Source: Acaudatibacter sp035532115 (lineage in GTDB: Bacteria > Pseudomonadota > Alphaproteobacteria > Caulobacterales > Caulobacteraceae). Taken from it: a DNA stretch of 64,000 nt. The notes below the pieces were generated by a model. It was given only the letters and a program-made list of their open reading frames with translations, was not told where the DNA came from and made no database searches. This document shows, in pieces, positions 7,929 through 18,295 of the stretch (within the stretch, counting starts at the first letter, position 1; the number at the start of each line of letters is the position of its first letter). The translations under genes and the position numbers were made by a program. Where the stretch lies: contig DATKRO010000088.1 in NCBI GenBank assembly GCA_035532115.1, positions 1 through 64,000 on the forward strand. The letters run 5' to 3'.

Positions 7929-9107
7929 ATGCAGCAAGCCGCCGATTTCAGCCTGACCGAGACCGACGAGGGCGCCATCGCCCGCCTCACCGGCGACTGG
8001 ACCGCCGTTCTGATGGGCGAGGCCAACGTGCGGCTCCAGGCCGCGGTGGCCGGCCAGAGCGAGGTCACCCTCGACCTCAGATCCATCGGCCGCTGCGACA
8101 CCGCCGGGGCCTACGGGGTGCTGAAGGCGGCGGCCGGCGCAGGCGGCTCGCCAAGGCTGGTGGCGCGACCGGAGGTGAACCGGCTGTTGGAGCTGGTCCA
8201 GCACGCGCTGAAGGCGGGACGCACCCCGGAGGTGCGCCGCCAGCCGGTGATCGACCTCTTCGACCGGATCGGCCGCGGCGTCGTCAACCTTGGCTCCGAA
8301 GCCTTCGACACCATGGCCTTCATCGGCCATCTGCTCGTGGCGGTGGGACGCGCCTGGCTCTATATCGTCTACGCCCTCTGCCGCGCCGTTCCCGGACTGG
8401 CGCGGCTCTGGCCGGCGCGCTCGCGGCCGGCGCCGATCCGCTGGGCCGCCTGTTTCGCCCTCGCCGAACGGGCCGGCCTCGACGCCATCCCCATCGTCGT
8501 CACCACCACCTTTTTCATCGGCGCGGTGGTGGGCCTGATGGGTGCGCAGATGCTCACCACCTTCGGCGCCCAGGTGTTCGTGGTGCAGCTCATCGGCGTG
8601 GCCGTACTGCGCGAGTTCGACGTGCTGATCACCGCCCTCCTGCTCGCCGGCCGCTCGGCCTCGTCGTTCGCCGCCGAGATCGGGACCATGAAGATGAACC
8701 AGGAGATCGACGCCATGCAGGTGCTGGGCGTCGATCCGTTCGACGCCCTGGTGTTCCCGCGCTTCTTCGCCCTGCTCATCACCATCCCGCTCCTGACCTT
8801 CGCCGCCGCCATCGCCGGCCTCGCCGGCGGCTTCCTGGTGGCCTGGGCGCAGCTCGGGCTGGGGCCGGTGTTCTTTTTCCAGCAGCTCCTCGACAACGTC
8901 GGTCCGGTGAACTTCTGGGTCGGCATGTCGAAGGCGCCGGTGCTGGCGGTGATCATCGCCGGGATCGGCTGCCGCCAGGGCATGGACGTCGGCGGCGATG
9001 TCGAGAGCCTGGGCCGACACGTGACCTCGGCGGTGGTGCACGCCATCTTCGCCACCATCCTCGTCGACGCCATCTTCGCCGTCATCTACATGAAGCTGAA
9101 CATATGA
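7929..9107 (+). CDS. mlaE: MlaE-family ABC transporter permease with N-terminal STAS-like domain
   Basis: A 392-residue protein. Residues 1-100 resemble a STAS domain (EVTLDLRSIGRCDTAG) and the rest is an MlaE permease with about five hydrophobic segments. The conserved coupling region includes the AEIGTMKMNQEIDAMQVLG motif, which contacts the ATPase. It is the first gene of a tightly packed operon with an ATPase, an MCE-domain protein and a lipoprotein. By homology with Mla and organic-solvent-tolerance systems it moves phospholipids between inner and outer membranes. Fusion of STAS to permease is common in this family; in E. coli the STAS part is the separate MlaB. Confidence 0.92.
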   Translation: MQQAADFSLTETDEGAIARLTGDWTAVLMGEANVRLQAAVAGQSEVTLDLRSIGRCDTAGAYGVLKAAAGAGGSPRLVARPEVNRLLELVQHALKAGRTPEVRRQPVIDLFDRIGRGVVNLGSEAFDTMAFIGHLLVAVGRAWLYIVYALCRAVPGLARLWPARSRPAPIRWAACFALAERAGLDAIPIVVTTTFFIGAVVGLMGAQMLTTFGAQVFVVQLIGVAVLREFDVLITALLLAGRSASSFAAEIGTMKMNQEIDAMQVLGVDPFDALVFPRFFALLITIPLLTFAAAIAGLAGGFLVAWAQLGLGPVFFFQQLLDNVGPVNFWVGMSKAPVLAVIIAGIGCRQGMDVGGDVESLGRHVTSAVVHAIFATILVDAIFAVIYMKLNI

Positions 9108-9928
9108 CCCTCGCGCAGGAGGACACGCTCGACGACTCCGCGCCGCCCATCGAGGTGCGCGGCCTCTGTTCGAGCTTCGGCGATCGCGTGGTGCACCAGG
9201 GGCTCGACCTGACGGTGCGGCGCGGCGACGTGCTCGGCGTCGTCGGCGGTTCGGGCGCGGGCAAATCGGTGCTGCTCAACACCATCATCGGGCTCCGGCG
9301 CCCCGACAGCGGCACGGTGCGGATCTTCGGTCAGGACATCCAGCACGCCACGCGCCGCAAATGGACCGCCATCGAGCGCCGCTGGGGGGTGCTCTTCCAG
9401 CAGGGAGCGCTGTGGTCGAACCTGACGGTGCGCGAGAACGTCGCCGCGCCGCTGGTCGAGCATACCGAGATGCCGCTCAAGGAAATCGACGAACTCGCGG
9501 ACCTGAAGATCGCCCTCGCCGGCCTGCCGCCGGCGAGCGGGGCGCTGAAGCCGTCGGAGCTCTCCGGCGGCATGATCAAGCGGGTGGGGCTGGCGCGCGC
9601 GCTGGCGCTCGACCCGGAACTGCTGTTCCTGGACGAACCGACCTCCGGCCTCGACCCCATCGGCGCGGCCGCATTCGACGAGCTGATCCGCGACCTCGCC
9701 GACAGCCTGGACCTGACCGTCTTCATGATCACCCACGATCTCGACAGCCTCTATGCGATCACCGACCAGGTGGCGGTGCTGGCCGACGGCAAGGTGGTGG
9801 CCATGGCGCCGGTGGGCGAGCTGGAGAGCTTCGACCATCCCTGGGTCCGGGAATATTTCCTCGGCCCGCGCGGCCGCGCCTCGCGCACGGCGCGCCCGGC
9901 GGCGATCGCGCCCCAAGGAGCCGCCTGA
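9104..9928 (+). CDS. mlaF: MlaF-family ABC transporter ATP-binding protein
   Basis: A 274-residue ABC ATPase overlapping the permease stop by 4 bp (ATGA). Walker A is GGSGAGKSV near residue 45, the signature is LSGGM and Walker B is LLFLDEPTSGLDP, followed by the switch His in MITHDLDS. This is the energising subunit of the Mla/MCE lipid transporter encoded by the neighbours. The alternative reading as a generic ABC ATPase is ruled out by the operon and by the close match in length to MlaF. Confidence 0.93.
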   Translation: MTLAQEDTLDDSAPPIEVRGLCSSFGDRVVHQGLDLTVRRGDVLGVVGGSGAGKSVLLNTIIGLRRPDSGTVRIFGQDIQHATRRKWTAIERRWGVLFQQGALWSNLTVRENVAAPLVEHTEMPLKEIDELADLKIALAGLPPASGALKPSELSGGMIKRVGLARALALDPELLFLDEPTSGLDPIGAAAFDELIRDLADSLDLTVFMITHDLDSLYAITDQVAVLADGKVVAMAPVGELESFDHPWVREYFLGPRGRASRTARPAAIAPQGAA

Positions 9929-10866
9929 TGGAGCGCAACGCCAACTACGCCGTCGTCGGCGTGATCTCGACGGTGCTGCTCATCGCCCTGATCGTATTCA
10001 TCTTCTGGCTGACCAATTTCGCGCTCAGCGCCCAGTACGACACCTACGACATCGTCTTCCACGGCCCGATCCAGGGACTCTCCAAAGGCGGCGACGTGCA
10101 GTTCAACGGCATCAAGGTCGGCGACGTCTCCGACATCCGGCTCGACAAGACCGATCCGGATCTGGTGATCGCCGTGGTCAAGGTGGGCTCCGACACGCCG
10201 GTGCGCGCCGATTCCGTCGCCACCCTGGAGCCGCAGGGGATCACCGGGGTCAACTACATCCAGATCACCGCCGGCACCCTGGCCCGGCCGCTGCTGAAGG
10301 ACACGGTGGCGCCCGGCGTGACGCCGACCATCGAGGCCAAGGGCGGCACCATCTCGACGCTGCTGGCCGGCGGCGGCACCGTGCTGCAGAGCGCCGTCGA
10401 GACGCTCGACCGGGTCAACCGGGTGCTCTCGGACGAGAACATCCGCAAGATCACCGCGATGATCGGCGACATGCAGGCGGTCACCGCGGAGCTGCGCGAA
10501 CGCAAGTCGATCATCGCCGACGCGGACAAGACGCTGCAGAGCGCCGATCAGGCGGCGCAGCAGTTCCGCCAGCTCGCCAAGTCCGGCCAGACCCTGATCG
10601 ACACCAACGGCAAGCAGAGCCTGGCCAAGATCACCGCCGCGGCCGCGCAGATGCAGGCCGCCGCCGCGGAGGCGCATGAGATGCTGAGCAAGCTGCAGGG
10701 TCCGACGACGGATTTCGCGACACACGGGCTGCCACGGCTGGCCAGCGCCATCACCAGCGTCCAGGACGCGGCGCAGAATCTGAATCGGCTGGTGAGCCAG
10801 ATACGGCGCAATCCGCGCGGCTTCATCGAGAAGCCCGCCGCCAAGGAAGTCGAGGTGAGGCCGTGA
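9928..10866 (+). CDS. mlaD: MlaD-family MCE-domain substrate-binding protein
   Basis: A 312-residue protein starting in the ATG that shares one base with the ATPase stop. One transmembrane helix (about residues 8-30) anchors it, and an MCE domain follows at about 38-115 (YDIVFHGPIQGLSKGGDV then VKVGDVSDIRLD). The remainder is a long helical, coiled-coil-prone region rich in Ala/Gln, as in the larger MlaD/PqiB-type proteins. It should sit in the periplasm as a hexameric ring that shuttles lipid to or from the permease. The reading frame extends further upstream only as a shadow of mlaF. Confidence 0.92.
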   Translation: MERNANYAVVGVISTVLLIALIVFIFWLTNFALSAQYDTYDIVFHGPIQGLSKGGDVQFNGIKVGDVSDIRLDKTDPDLVIAVVKVGSDTPVRADSVATLEPQGITGVNYIQITAGTLARPLLKDTVAPGVTPTIEAKGGTISTLLAGGGTVLQSAVETLDRVNRVLSDENIRKITAMIGDMQAVTAELRERKSIIADADKTLQSADQAAQQFRQLAKSGQTLIDTNGKQSLAKITAAAAQMQAAAAEAHEMLSKLQGPTTDFATHGLPRLASAITSVQDAAQNLNRLVSQIRRNPRGFIEKPAAKEVEVRP

Positions 10867-11477
10867 ACCGCCGCCTGTGCCCCTGGGCCGCCGCGCTCGG
10901 CGCCGCGCTGGCGCTCGGCGGCTGCGTCAGCCTCTTTCCCAAGCAGCCGCCGGAGCAGCTCTACCGCTTCGGGCCGCCGCCGGCCACGGTCACCGGCGTG
11001 CGCGCCGCCCGTTTCACCGTGATCGAGGACCGGCTGGGCTTCAACGAGGCGGCGGACGGCGACCGCATCCTCACGGTCGCCGGAGACAAGGTCGCCTACA
11101 TCAAGGGCGGCCGCTGGGTGGCGACGGCGCCGACCCTGTTCCAGCAGGCGCTCGAGAGCGCCTTCGACGAGGCCGGCGGTCCGGCGCGCCTGGCGCCGCG
11201 CGGTACGGCGTCCAAGGCGGACCTGGAGCTGAGGCTCGACGTCAGCCGCTTCGAGGTGCGCTACGCCGCCGGCGCGGCGCCGACGATCCTGGTGCGTGTC
11301 CACGCCTCGCTGGTCGGCTACGAAAAGCGCAGCCCCGCGGGCGCGCGCGATTTCCAGGCCGAGATTCCGGCTTCCGGCGACCGCCTGGGCGCGATCGTCC
11401 AGGCCTTCGATCAGGCGACCACGCAGGTGCTCGGCCAGATCGTCGCCTGGGTCGGCCAATCCGGGCCGCCCGGATAG
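10863..11477 (+). CDS. ABC-type transport auxiliary lipoprotein (PqiC-like)
   Basis: A 204-residue protein starting with GTG in a 4-bp overlap (GTGA) with the MCE gene. A lipoprotein signal is clear: MNRRLCPW, a hydrophobic run, and the lipobox LGGC at residues 18-21. The body matches the auxiliary lipoprotein family PF03886 (LTVAGDKVAYIKGGRWVATAP), which partners MCE transporters at the outer membrane. It ends the operon, 13 bp before the convergent dksA stop. Confidence 0.9.
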   Translation: MNRRLCPWAAALGAALALGGCVSLFPKQPPEQLYRFGPPPATVTGVRAARFTVIEDRLGFNEAADGDRILTVAGDKVAYIKGGRWVATAPTLFQQALESAFDEAGGPARLAPRGTASKADLELRLDVSRFEVRYAAGAAPTILVRVHASLVGYEKRSPAGARDFQAEIPASGDRLGAIVQAFDQATTQVLGQIVAWVGQSGPPG

Positions 11478-11489
11478 GGCGCCCGCGGC

Positions 11490-11918
11490 TCAGTCGTCGC
11501 GGTGGACGCGCTCGCGACGCTCGTGGCGTTCCTGCGCTTCGACGCTCAAGGTGGCGATCGGGCGGGCTTCGAGCCTGGGCAGCCCGATGGGCTCGCCGGT
11601 CTCCTCGCAGAAGCCGTAGACGCCGTCCTCGATGCGGCGCAGGGCGTCGTCGATCTTGGCGATCAGCTTGCGCTGGCGATCACGGGTGCGCAGTTCCAGC
11701 GCCCGGTCGGTCTCCGACGAGGCTCGATCGGCCAGATCGGGGTGGTTCTCGGTTTCGGACTGCAGATGCGTGACGGTTTCACGCGATTCTCGCAGGATCT
11801 CTTCTTTCCAATGAAGCAGCTTTTGCTTGAAATATTCAAGCTGTCGCTCATTCATGAACGGTTCGTCCTCCGAAGGACGGTACAAGCTGCCGTTCAACAC
11901 GGTTGCAGCCGCCTGCAT
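11490..11918 (-). CDS. dksA: RNA polymerase-binding transcription factor DksA
   Basis: A 142-residue DksA/TraR-family protein. A long coiled-coil region (MNERQLEYFKQKLLHWKEE onward) leads to a C-terminal globular domain, with two Asp residues (DLADRAS) at the coiled-coil tip as in DksA. The zinc finger is degenerate: of the four cysteines of the classical CxxC...CxxC motif only the first remains (GFCEETGEP), and the second pair reads SVEA. Single-Cys DksA proteins occur in alphaproteobacteria, so this is not decay. It mediates ppGpp-linked control of transcription initiation. It lies near flagellar genes but is transcribed on its own strand. Confidence 0.93.
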   Translation of the reverse strand: MQAAATVLNGSLYRPSEDEPFMNERQLEYFKQKLLHWKEEILRESRETVTHLQSETENHPDLADRASSETDRALELRTRDRQRKLIAKIDDALRRIEDGVYGFCEETGEPIGLPRLEARPIATLSVEAQERHERRERVHRDD

Positions 11919-12020
11919 GACGCCTCACTCACCTGGATCGATTCCCCGCTTCATCCGTCGGGCGGGCGGCTTATAGCAAAACCCGGCGGCGCGGCAATGA
12001 AGCTCGCCTCGGGCGCGCGC

Positions 12021-12458
12021 TCACGCCGCAACCGTGGCCGAGGCCAGCTTGGCCAGTTCGACGGCCGCCCGGGTCTCGATCTCGTCGAGCAGCCCCTCGA
12101 GCTTCGGATCATCGGTCAGGGCGCGCTGGTCGCGCACGGCGCGCGTCAGCGCCTCCATGCCGCCGCGCGAGAGCCGCCCGTCCAGCAGTTCCAGCTTCAG
12201 TCCCTCGAGCGCCGTCAGGATGTTCCCCGCACGCGCCACGGCGCGCCGCCTGCGCTGCAGCGGACCGCCGACTTCCTGAAGGGCCATGAGGGCATCGAGC
12301 GAGTTCACCTGCGCCGCCGCGCCCGCGGCGGCGACGCTGGTCGCTTCCGACGCCGGCGCCGCCGCGGCGGCCGGCGCAAAGCCGGGTGCGGACGCGGCGG
12401 GTCGGGCGGCCATCGCGCCCACCACCCGGCCCGGACCGGCCGATCCGCTCACCTTCAT
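12021..12458 (-). CDS. fliX: Flagellar assembly regulator FliX
   Basis: A 145-residue protein matching FliX, a flagellar assembly factor found in Caulobacterales and some other alphaproteobacteria. The N-terminal third is low-complexity Ala/Pro-rich and the conserved part is the C-terminal helical region (LDALMALQEVGG, then GLKLELLDGRLS). In Caulobacter FliX couples basal-body assembly to the activity of the sigma-54 activator FlbD. It is divergent from flgI, the arrangement known in Caulobacter, with 207 bp between the two starts holding both promoters. Confidence 0.9.
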   Translation of the reverse strand: MKVSGSAGPGRVVGAMAARPAASAPGFAPAAAAAPASEATSVAAAGAAAQVNSLDALMALQEVGGPLQRRRRAVARAGNILTALEGLKLELLDGRLSRGGMEALTRAVRDQRALTDDPKLEGLLDEIETRAAVELAKLASATVAA

Positions 12459-12665
12459 GTCAAAGCTCCGCTCGCCGATGGCGCCCGTCGACTCTCGGAT
12501 CGCCGGCTTGCGGCATGGTTAATGCCGGGCAAATTCTGCCGAGACTGCGCGCGCCGGGGCATGGAGGAGATTCATGCTCCTGTTTCGCTTGAAGAATCGT
12601 CACCGCGGCCGTGGCGCGGTTCTGGCACGAGGCCGACGCAGCGAGCTTGGGGGTAATCCGGTTCC

Positions 12666-13790
12666 ATGCGTTCGGGCGTTCGTTCGACGATTTCCGCGGC
12701 GATCCTGGCGGCGATTCTGGCGGTGCTCGTGGCCGCGCCGGCATGGGCGGCCTCGCGGATCAAGGACATCGTCGAATTCGAGGGCGTGCGCGACAACATG
12801 CTGGTCGGCTACGGCCTGGTCGTGGGTCTGAACGGCACCGGCGACTCGCTGCGCAACGCGCCCTTCACCCGCCAGAGCTTGGAGGACATGCTCGAGCGCC
12901 TGGGGGTCAACACCCGCGCCGCCGACGCCACCATCAACACCAAGGACATCGCCGCGGTGATGGTGACCGCGCGCCTGCCCGCCTTCGCCGCCTCCGGCTC
13001 GCCCATCGACGCCAGCGTCTCGGCCATGGGCGACGCCAAGAGCCTGCTGGGAGGCACCTTGCTGGTGACGCCGCTGATGGGCGCGGACGGCCAGGCCTAT
13101 GCGGTCGCCCAGGGCACCGTCCAGACCGGCGCGGTCTCGGCCCAGGGCGCCTCCGGCTCGTCGATCACCCGCGGCGTGCCCACCGCCGGGCGGATTGCCG
13201 ACGGCGCCATCGTCGAGCGCGAGGTCGGCTTCGATCTGGACGCCATGACCCAGATGCGCCTGACGCTGCGCAATCCGGACTTCACCACCGCGGCGCGCAT
13301 CGCCGCGGCCATCAACGCCGTCTTTCCCGGCTGCGCCGAGGTCGACAACCCCACCATCGTCACCGTCAAGCCGCCGCCCGGGCACGATATGGTGCAGTTC
13401 ATCACCGACGTGGAGAACCTGGAGGTCCACCCCGACGGGCCGGCCCGGGTGGTCGTCGATGAAGTCTCCGGCGTGGTGGTGATGGGCGAGGCGGTGCGCA
13501 TCTCCAGGGTCGCCATCGCCCAGGGCAACCTGACCATCAGCGTCCAGGAGAGCCCGCAGGTCAGCCAGCCGCTGCCGTTCAGCCAGGGCCAGACCGCGGT
13601 GACGCCGCAGTCCAAGGTCAAGGTCGACGAGGAGAAGGGCAAGAAGCTGCTGATGGTCGGCGGCGGCGCCTCGCTCACCAGCCTGGTGGCGGGCCTGAAC
13701 GCCCTGGGGGTGACGCCCCGCGACATGATCTCGATCCTCCAGGCCATCAAGGCCGCCGGCGCCCTGCAGGCCGACATATCGGTGATGTGA
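12666..13790 (+). CDS. flgI: Flagellar P-ring protein FlgI
   Basis: A 374-residue FlgI, the subunit of the periplasmic P ring that bushes the flagellar rod. A cleavable signal peptide covers about the first 28 residues and ends in APAWAAS. The conserved N-terminus of the mature protein (RIKDIVEFEGVRDNMLVGYGLVVGL) and the repeated GGTLLVTPLMGADGQAYAVAQG region are typical. It starts a three-gene operon with tightly overlapping genes and is divergent from fliX. The ribosome site is weak, but no other start fits the signal peptide. Confidence 0.95.
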   Translation: MRSGVRSTISAAILAAILAVLVAAPAWAASRIKDIVEFEGVRDNMLVGYGLVVGLNGTGDSLRNAPFTRQSLEDMLERLGVNTRAADATINTKDIAAVMVTARLPAFAASGSPIDASVSAMGDAKSLLGGTLLVTPLMGADGQAYAVAQGTVQTGAVSAQGASGSSITRGVPTAGRIADGAIVEREVGFDLDAMTQMRLTLRNPDFTTAARIAAAINAVFPGCAEVDNPTIVTVKPPPGHDMVQFITDVENLEVHPDGPARVVVDEVSGVVVMGEAVRISRVAIAQGNLTISVQESPQVSQPLPFSQGQTAVTPQSKVKVDEEKGKKLLMVGGGASLTSLVAGLNALGVTPRDMISILQAIKAAGALQADISVM

Positions 13791-14110
13791 TGACGAGCCT
13801 GATCGCCCCGCCCGTCGACGTGCTCGCCGCTCCGCCGGCGGCCAGCGCCGCCGAACTGGCCAAGCGCGGCCAGATCGCTAGGACGGCCCGCGACTTCGAG
13901 GCCTCGTTCCTCACTTCCATGCTGACCACCATGTTCAAGGGCGTCAGCACCGCCCCGCCTTTCGGGGGCGGCGCGGGCGAGAAGATGTGGACGTCGTTCT
14001 TCGCCGAGGCGGTGGCCAAGCAGATGGTGAAGGCCGGAGGCGTCGGCCTCTCGCACGCCGTCGAGCAGGAGATGCTGAAGCTTCAGGGCCTGAGCGAGCC
14101 CGCCGCATGA
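13790..14110 (+). CDS. Flagellar rod-binding protein, FlgJ N-terminal-domain type
   Basis: A 106-residue protein carrying only the rod-binding (FlgJ-N) domain: ARDFEASFLTSMLTTMF, then GEKMWTSFFAEAVAKQMVKAGGVGL. The muramidase domain of enterobacterial FlgJ is absent, as in other alphaproteobacteria. It probably caps or chaperones rod subunits during assembly. I use the ATG at 13790, which shares one base with the flgI stop, over the GTG at 13787. In Caulobacter the gene in this position has been called cagA; I leave the symbol blank because naming varies. Confidence 0.87.
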   Translation: MTSLIAPPVDVLAAPPAASAAELAKRGQIARTARDFEASFLTSMLTTMFKGVSTAPPFGGGAGEKMWTSFFAEAVAKQMVKAGGVGLSHAVEQEMLKLQGLSEPAA

Positions 14111-14544
14111 GCGCCGACGCCGACGCGCAAGCCCCCGCCCTGGAGGCCATGATCTCCCTCACCGAGCGGCTGACGAGCCTGGTCGCCGACCAGGCCCGCG
14201 CCTTCGAACAGCATCGCCCCCAGGATGCGGCGGCGGCGATGCCGCAGGTGTCGGCGCTCGCCCTCGCCTACCGCGACGGCTCGGCGCGCCTGCGCGCCGG
14301 CGACGCCGCGCTCGCCGGCGCCCAGCCGCCGCTGCGCCAGCGCCTGCTCGCCGCCAGCGAGGCGCTCGAGGCGGTGCTCGACCGCCAGGGTCGCGCGCTC
14401 GGCGCCTGCAGAAGCGTCACCGAGGGCCTCGTCAAGGCCATCGCCGCCGAGATCGCGGCCCGGCGCGGCGAGGGCGCCGGCTACGGTCCCCGCGCCGGAC
14501 CCAGGCCCGCCGTGACGGCGATCACGCTGAACCGGCGGGCTTGA
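14107..14544 (+). CDS. flbY: FlbY-like flagellar protein (FlgN-type helical)
   Basis: A 145-residue, almost wholly helical protein that overlaps the rod-binding gene by 4 bp (ATGA) and ends the flgI operon. Its features are a long helix near the N-terminus (MISLTERLTSLVADQARAFE), an Ala/Arg-rich middle and a short disordered tail. The position after flgI and the rod-binding gene matches flbY of Caulobacter, and the fold pattern resembles FlgN-type export chaperones. The name rests on position and general appearance, not on a decisive motif. Confidence 0.65.
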   Translation: MSADADAQAPALEAMISLTERLTSLVADQARAFEQHRPQDAAAAMPQVSALALAYRDGSARLRAGDAALAGAQPPLRQRLLAASEALEAVLDRQGRALGACRSVTEGLVKAIAAEIAARRGEGAGYGPRAGPRPAVTAITLNRRA

Positions 14545-14656
14545 AGACGAACTCGCCGTCATCCGCCCGTTGCGGAAGCTGGACGAAATGGCGTTGGGTA
14601 GCCGGGGCGCCTGGGCGGCGAGGGCGGCGGAGCCGCCTTGGTTGGCAGTTGCGTTT

Positions 14657-14671
14657 GTTCTTTTTTTGTTC
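14657..14671 (+). promoter_or_regulatory. LexA (SOS) box upstream of the DUF5131 gene
   Basis: The sequence is GTTC, seven T residues, then GTTC. This is a perfect match to the alphaproteobacterial LexA operator GTTC-N7-GTTC. It ends 12 bp before the ATG of the DUF5131 gene, so a bound repressor would block transcription or its early steps. The match is direct; SOS control is inferred. Confidence 0.75.
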
Positions 14672-14683
14672 CAGCGTGAGGAC

Positions 14684-15442
14684 ATGGCATCGACCACAGA
14701 TATCGAGTGGACCGACGCGACCTGGAACCCGGTGACCGGCTGTTCCAAGATCACGCGCGGGTGCGACCATTGCTACGCTGAGCGTTTCTCCGAGCGGTTT
14801 CGGGGCGTACCGGGCCACCCGTTCGAAGTCGGCTTCGACCTGACACTGCGGCCGGACCGCTTGGCCCAGCCACTGGCTTGGCGCCGTCCTCGCCGAGTGT
14901 TCGTCAACTCGATGAGCGACCTGTTCCACAAACAAGTTCCCCGGAGCTTCATCGACGCGGTGTTCGACACCATGGAGCGTGCAAACTGGCACACATTTCA
15001 GGTACTCACCAAGCGCAGTTCGTTGCTGGTCCGTTACCTGCGCGATCGATACGGCGATGGGGCGGCGCCATACCACATCTGGCTCGGGGTCTCAGTCGAG
15101 GATGCCAAGAACACGGTGCGATTGCACCATTTGAGGACAGCAGCTGCGTCGGTCAAATTTGCCTCATTTGAGCCGCTGCTCGGTCCCGTGGGCAAAGTCG
15201 ATTTGAGGGGCATCGACTGGGCGATCGTCGGAGGGGAGAGCGGCCCGCGGGCGCGTCTGATGCAGGAGTCCTGGGTGATCGAGATTCGCAATCAATGCCG
15301 CGCGTCGGGGACCGCCTTCTTCTTCAAGCAATGGGGCGGCGTGCGGCCCAAGTCCGGCGGTCGGCGGCTTCAAGGACAAGAGTGGAACCAATATCCGGCA
15401 GCACCGGCGAAAGAGGCTGTTCTGGCGACGGCTGCCGGGTAG
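14684..15442 (+). CDS. DUF5131 family (phage Gp37/Gp68-like) protein, SOS-controlled
   Basis: A 252-residue protein of the DUF5131/Gp37-Gp68 family. The hallmark is the three-Cys stretch near the N-terminus (GCSKITRGCDHCYAERF). The other conserved blocks are VFVNSMSDLFH, FQVLTKRS, WLGVSVED and WAIVGGESGPRARLM. I chose the ATG at 14684, where family similarity begins and just after a LexA box. The biochemical role is not established; the cysteines suggest a metal or iron-sulfur site. Family members often lie beside a three-Cys-motif partner gene, which is absent here. Base composition is less GC-rich than its neighbours, suggesting transfer. Confidence 0.85.
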   Translation: MASTTDIEWTDATWNPVTGCSKITRGCDHCYAERFSERFRGVPGHPFEVGFDLTLRPDRLAQPLAWRRPRRVFVNSMSDLFHKQVPRSFIDAVFDTMERANWHTFQVLTKRSSLLVRYLRDRYGDGAAPYHIWLGVSVEDAKNTVRLHHLRTAAASVKFASFEPLLGPVGKVDLRGIDWAIVGGESGPRARLMQESWVIEIRNQCRASGTAFFFKQWGGVRPKSGGRRLQGQEWNQYPAAPAKEAVLATAAG

Positions 15443-15457
15443 GAGCATGGCCGACAC

Positions 15458-16227
15458 CTACTTGGGGCGCGAGCAGACGCTGGCCAAGCACTTCATCTGG
15501 TAGTCGTCGCAGACCGAGATGTCCGCGAAGCCGGCGTCGCGCAGCGCACGCTCGAATTCCTTCAGCCCCCAGCACCGCAACGAGAGAATCTCCAGTTCCT
15601 GCTCGACCAGGCGGGCGGCGCGCCAGCGCTCGTAACGGCAATGGGTGACGAGGCGCTGGCGCACGAAGTCGAGTTCGACACGCTGCGAATCGACCTGCAG
15701 CAGGTCGCCGTCCGGCGCGGTCCAGCGGCGCAGTGAATCGCGGTGGGCGTGCAGGTAGGAGAGCGGCATCAGGTCGACGAAGAGCCGACCGCCCGGCCGC
15801 AGGTGATCGTGGAAGCGGCGCAGCACCTGCTCGGCCTCATCGAAATCGTCGATCAGGGTGAAGGAGCCCACCGCGACGACGATGGCGCCGAACCGCTCGT
15901 CGTAGCTGAAATCCTGATGGCTCATGCGCCGCAGGCGCGCGTGCAGGCCACGCTCGGCCGCAGCCTGGCGGCACTGCTCGAGCATGGGCCCGGAACGGTC
16001 GAAGCCGCGGACGTCGAGACCCGCCGCCAGAAGCGGGATCTGCAGCCGGCCGGAGCCCACCGCCGCCTCGAGGATCGGCCCCTCGATGGTCTTAGGTTGT
16101 CGCGGTAATAGCCGATGTCGCCGAGCGCGCCTGGCGGCTTGTCGAGCACATAGACCTCGGCGCAGAGTTCACCGTAGGCGTTGATCGCGGGGGCGCGATT
16201 GCCGCCCCGGGCCGTGATGTCTGACAT
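15458..16227 (-). pseudogene. Class I SAM-dependent methyltransferase, frameshifted
   Basis: Two overlapping minus-strand frames together give one methyltransferase. The first runs from the ATG at 16227 (MSDITARGGNRAP...GYYRDNL). The second continues with TIEGPILEAAVGSGRLQIPLLAAG and extends to the stop at 15458. The SAM-binding glycine motif VGSGRLQ and motif DVRGFDRS lie just after the break, which maps to about 16093-16095. The total of 770 bp is one base short of a multiple of three plus one, consistent with a single-base deletion. The downstream part is otherwise undamaged over 200 residues. The frameshift may be real or a sequencing error. The substrate is unknown. Confidence 0.75.
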
Positions 16228-16469
16228 GGTGTCTCGCGGATGAAGTCGAGGGCGCCCAAGCGGCGGCGCGCGAATGTTCAGGCGGATGTGGCGGGCCCCG
16301 AAGCGCGCGCCCGGCCACGGTTCTCGGGACGAGATCTGCGGTAAGGCTAGAGGGCCGCGTCCGCCGCCGTGGCCATGCAGGTCGTCCGAAGCCTGGGATG
16401 TGCTTTCACCGGACCGCCTCCCTGACGCCGATCGGCGCGCAACCACCATGGCCGCGGTCGGCGCGGGCG

Positions 16470-18069
<1,600 letters not shown>

Positions 18070-18295
18070 GGCGCGCCAGGTATGAGCGGACGAACGGAAC
18101 GGCGGTCGGGTTCGTCGGCGTGCGCATGAGTCTCGAAGCCTCCTGGACGTGCGGCGCGGATATAGGCCCGCGCCCATGGCGCCGCAACGCCGCCCGCAGC
18201 GACCGATCGAGAAGCGGGCGCCCAGTTGCCCTTCCTCACCGCCGGAGCGCGCAGGTCAACCGCAGGGCGCGCCCAGCCCGCGCGCCGCGGCCTCG

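Noticed and set aside
12500..12540. GTTAAT half-site and a GGCAAAT...GCC element between fliX and flgI as CtrA or sigma-54 sites
   Set aside because: Neither the second TTAA at the right spacing nor a TGGC-N7-TTGC pair is present, so no specific promoter can be claimed.
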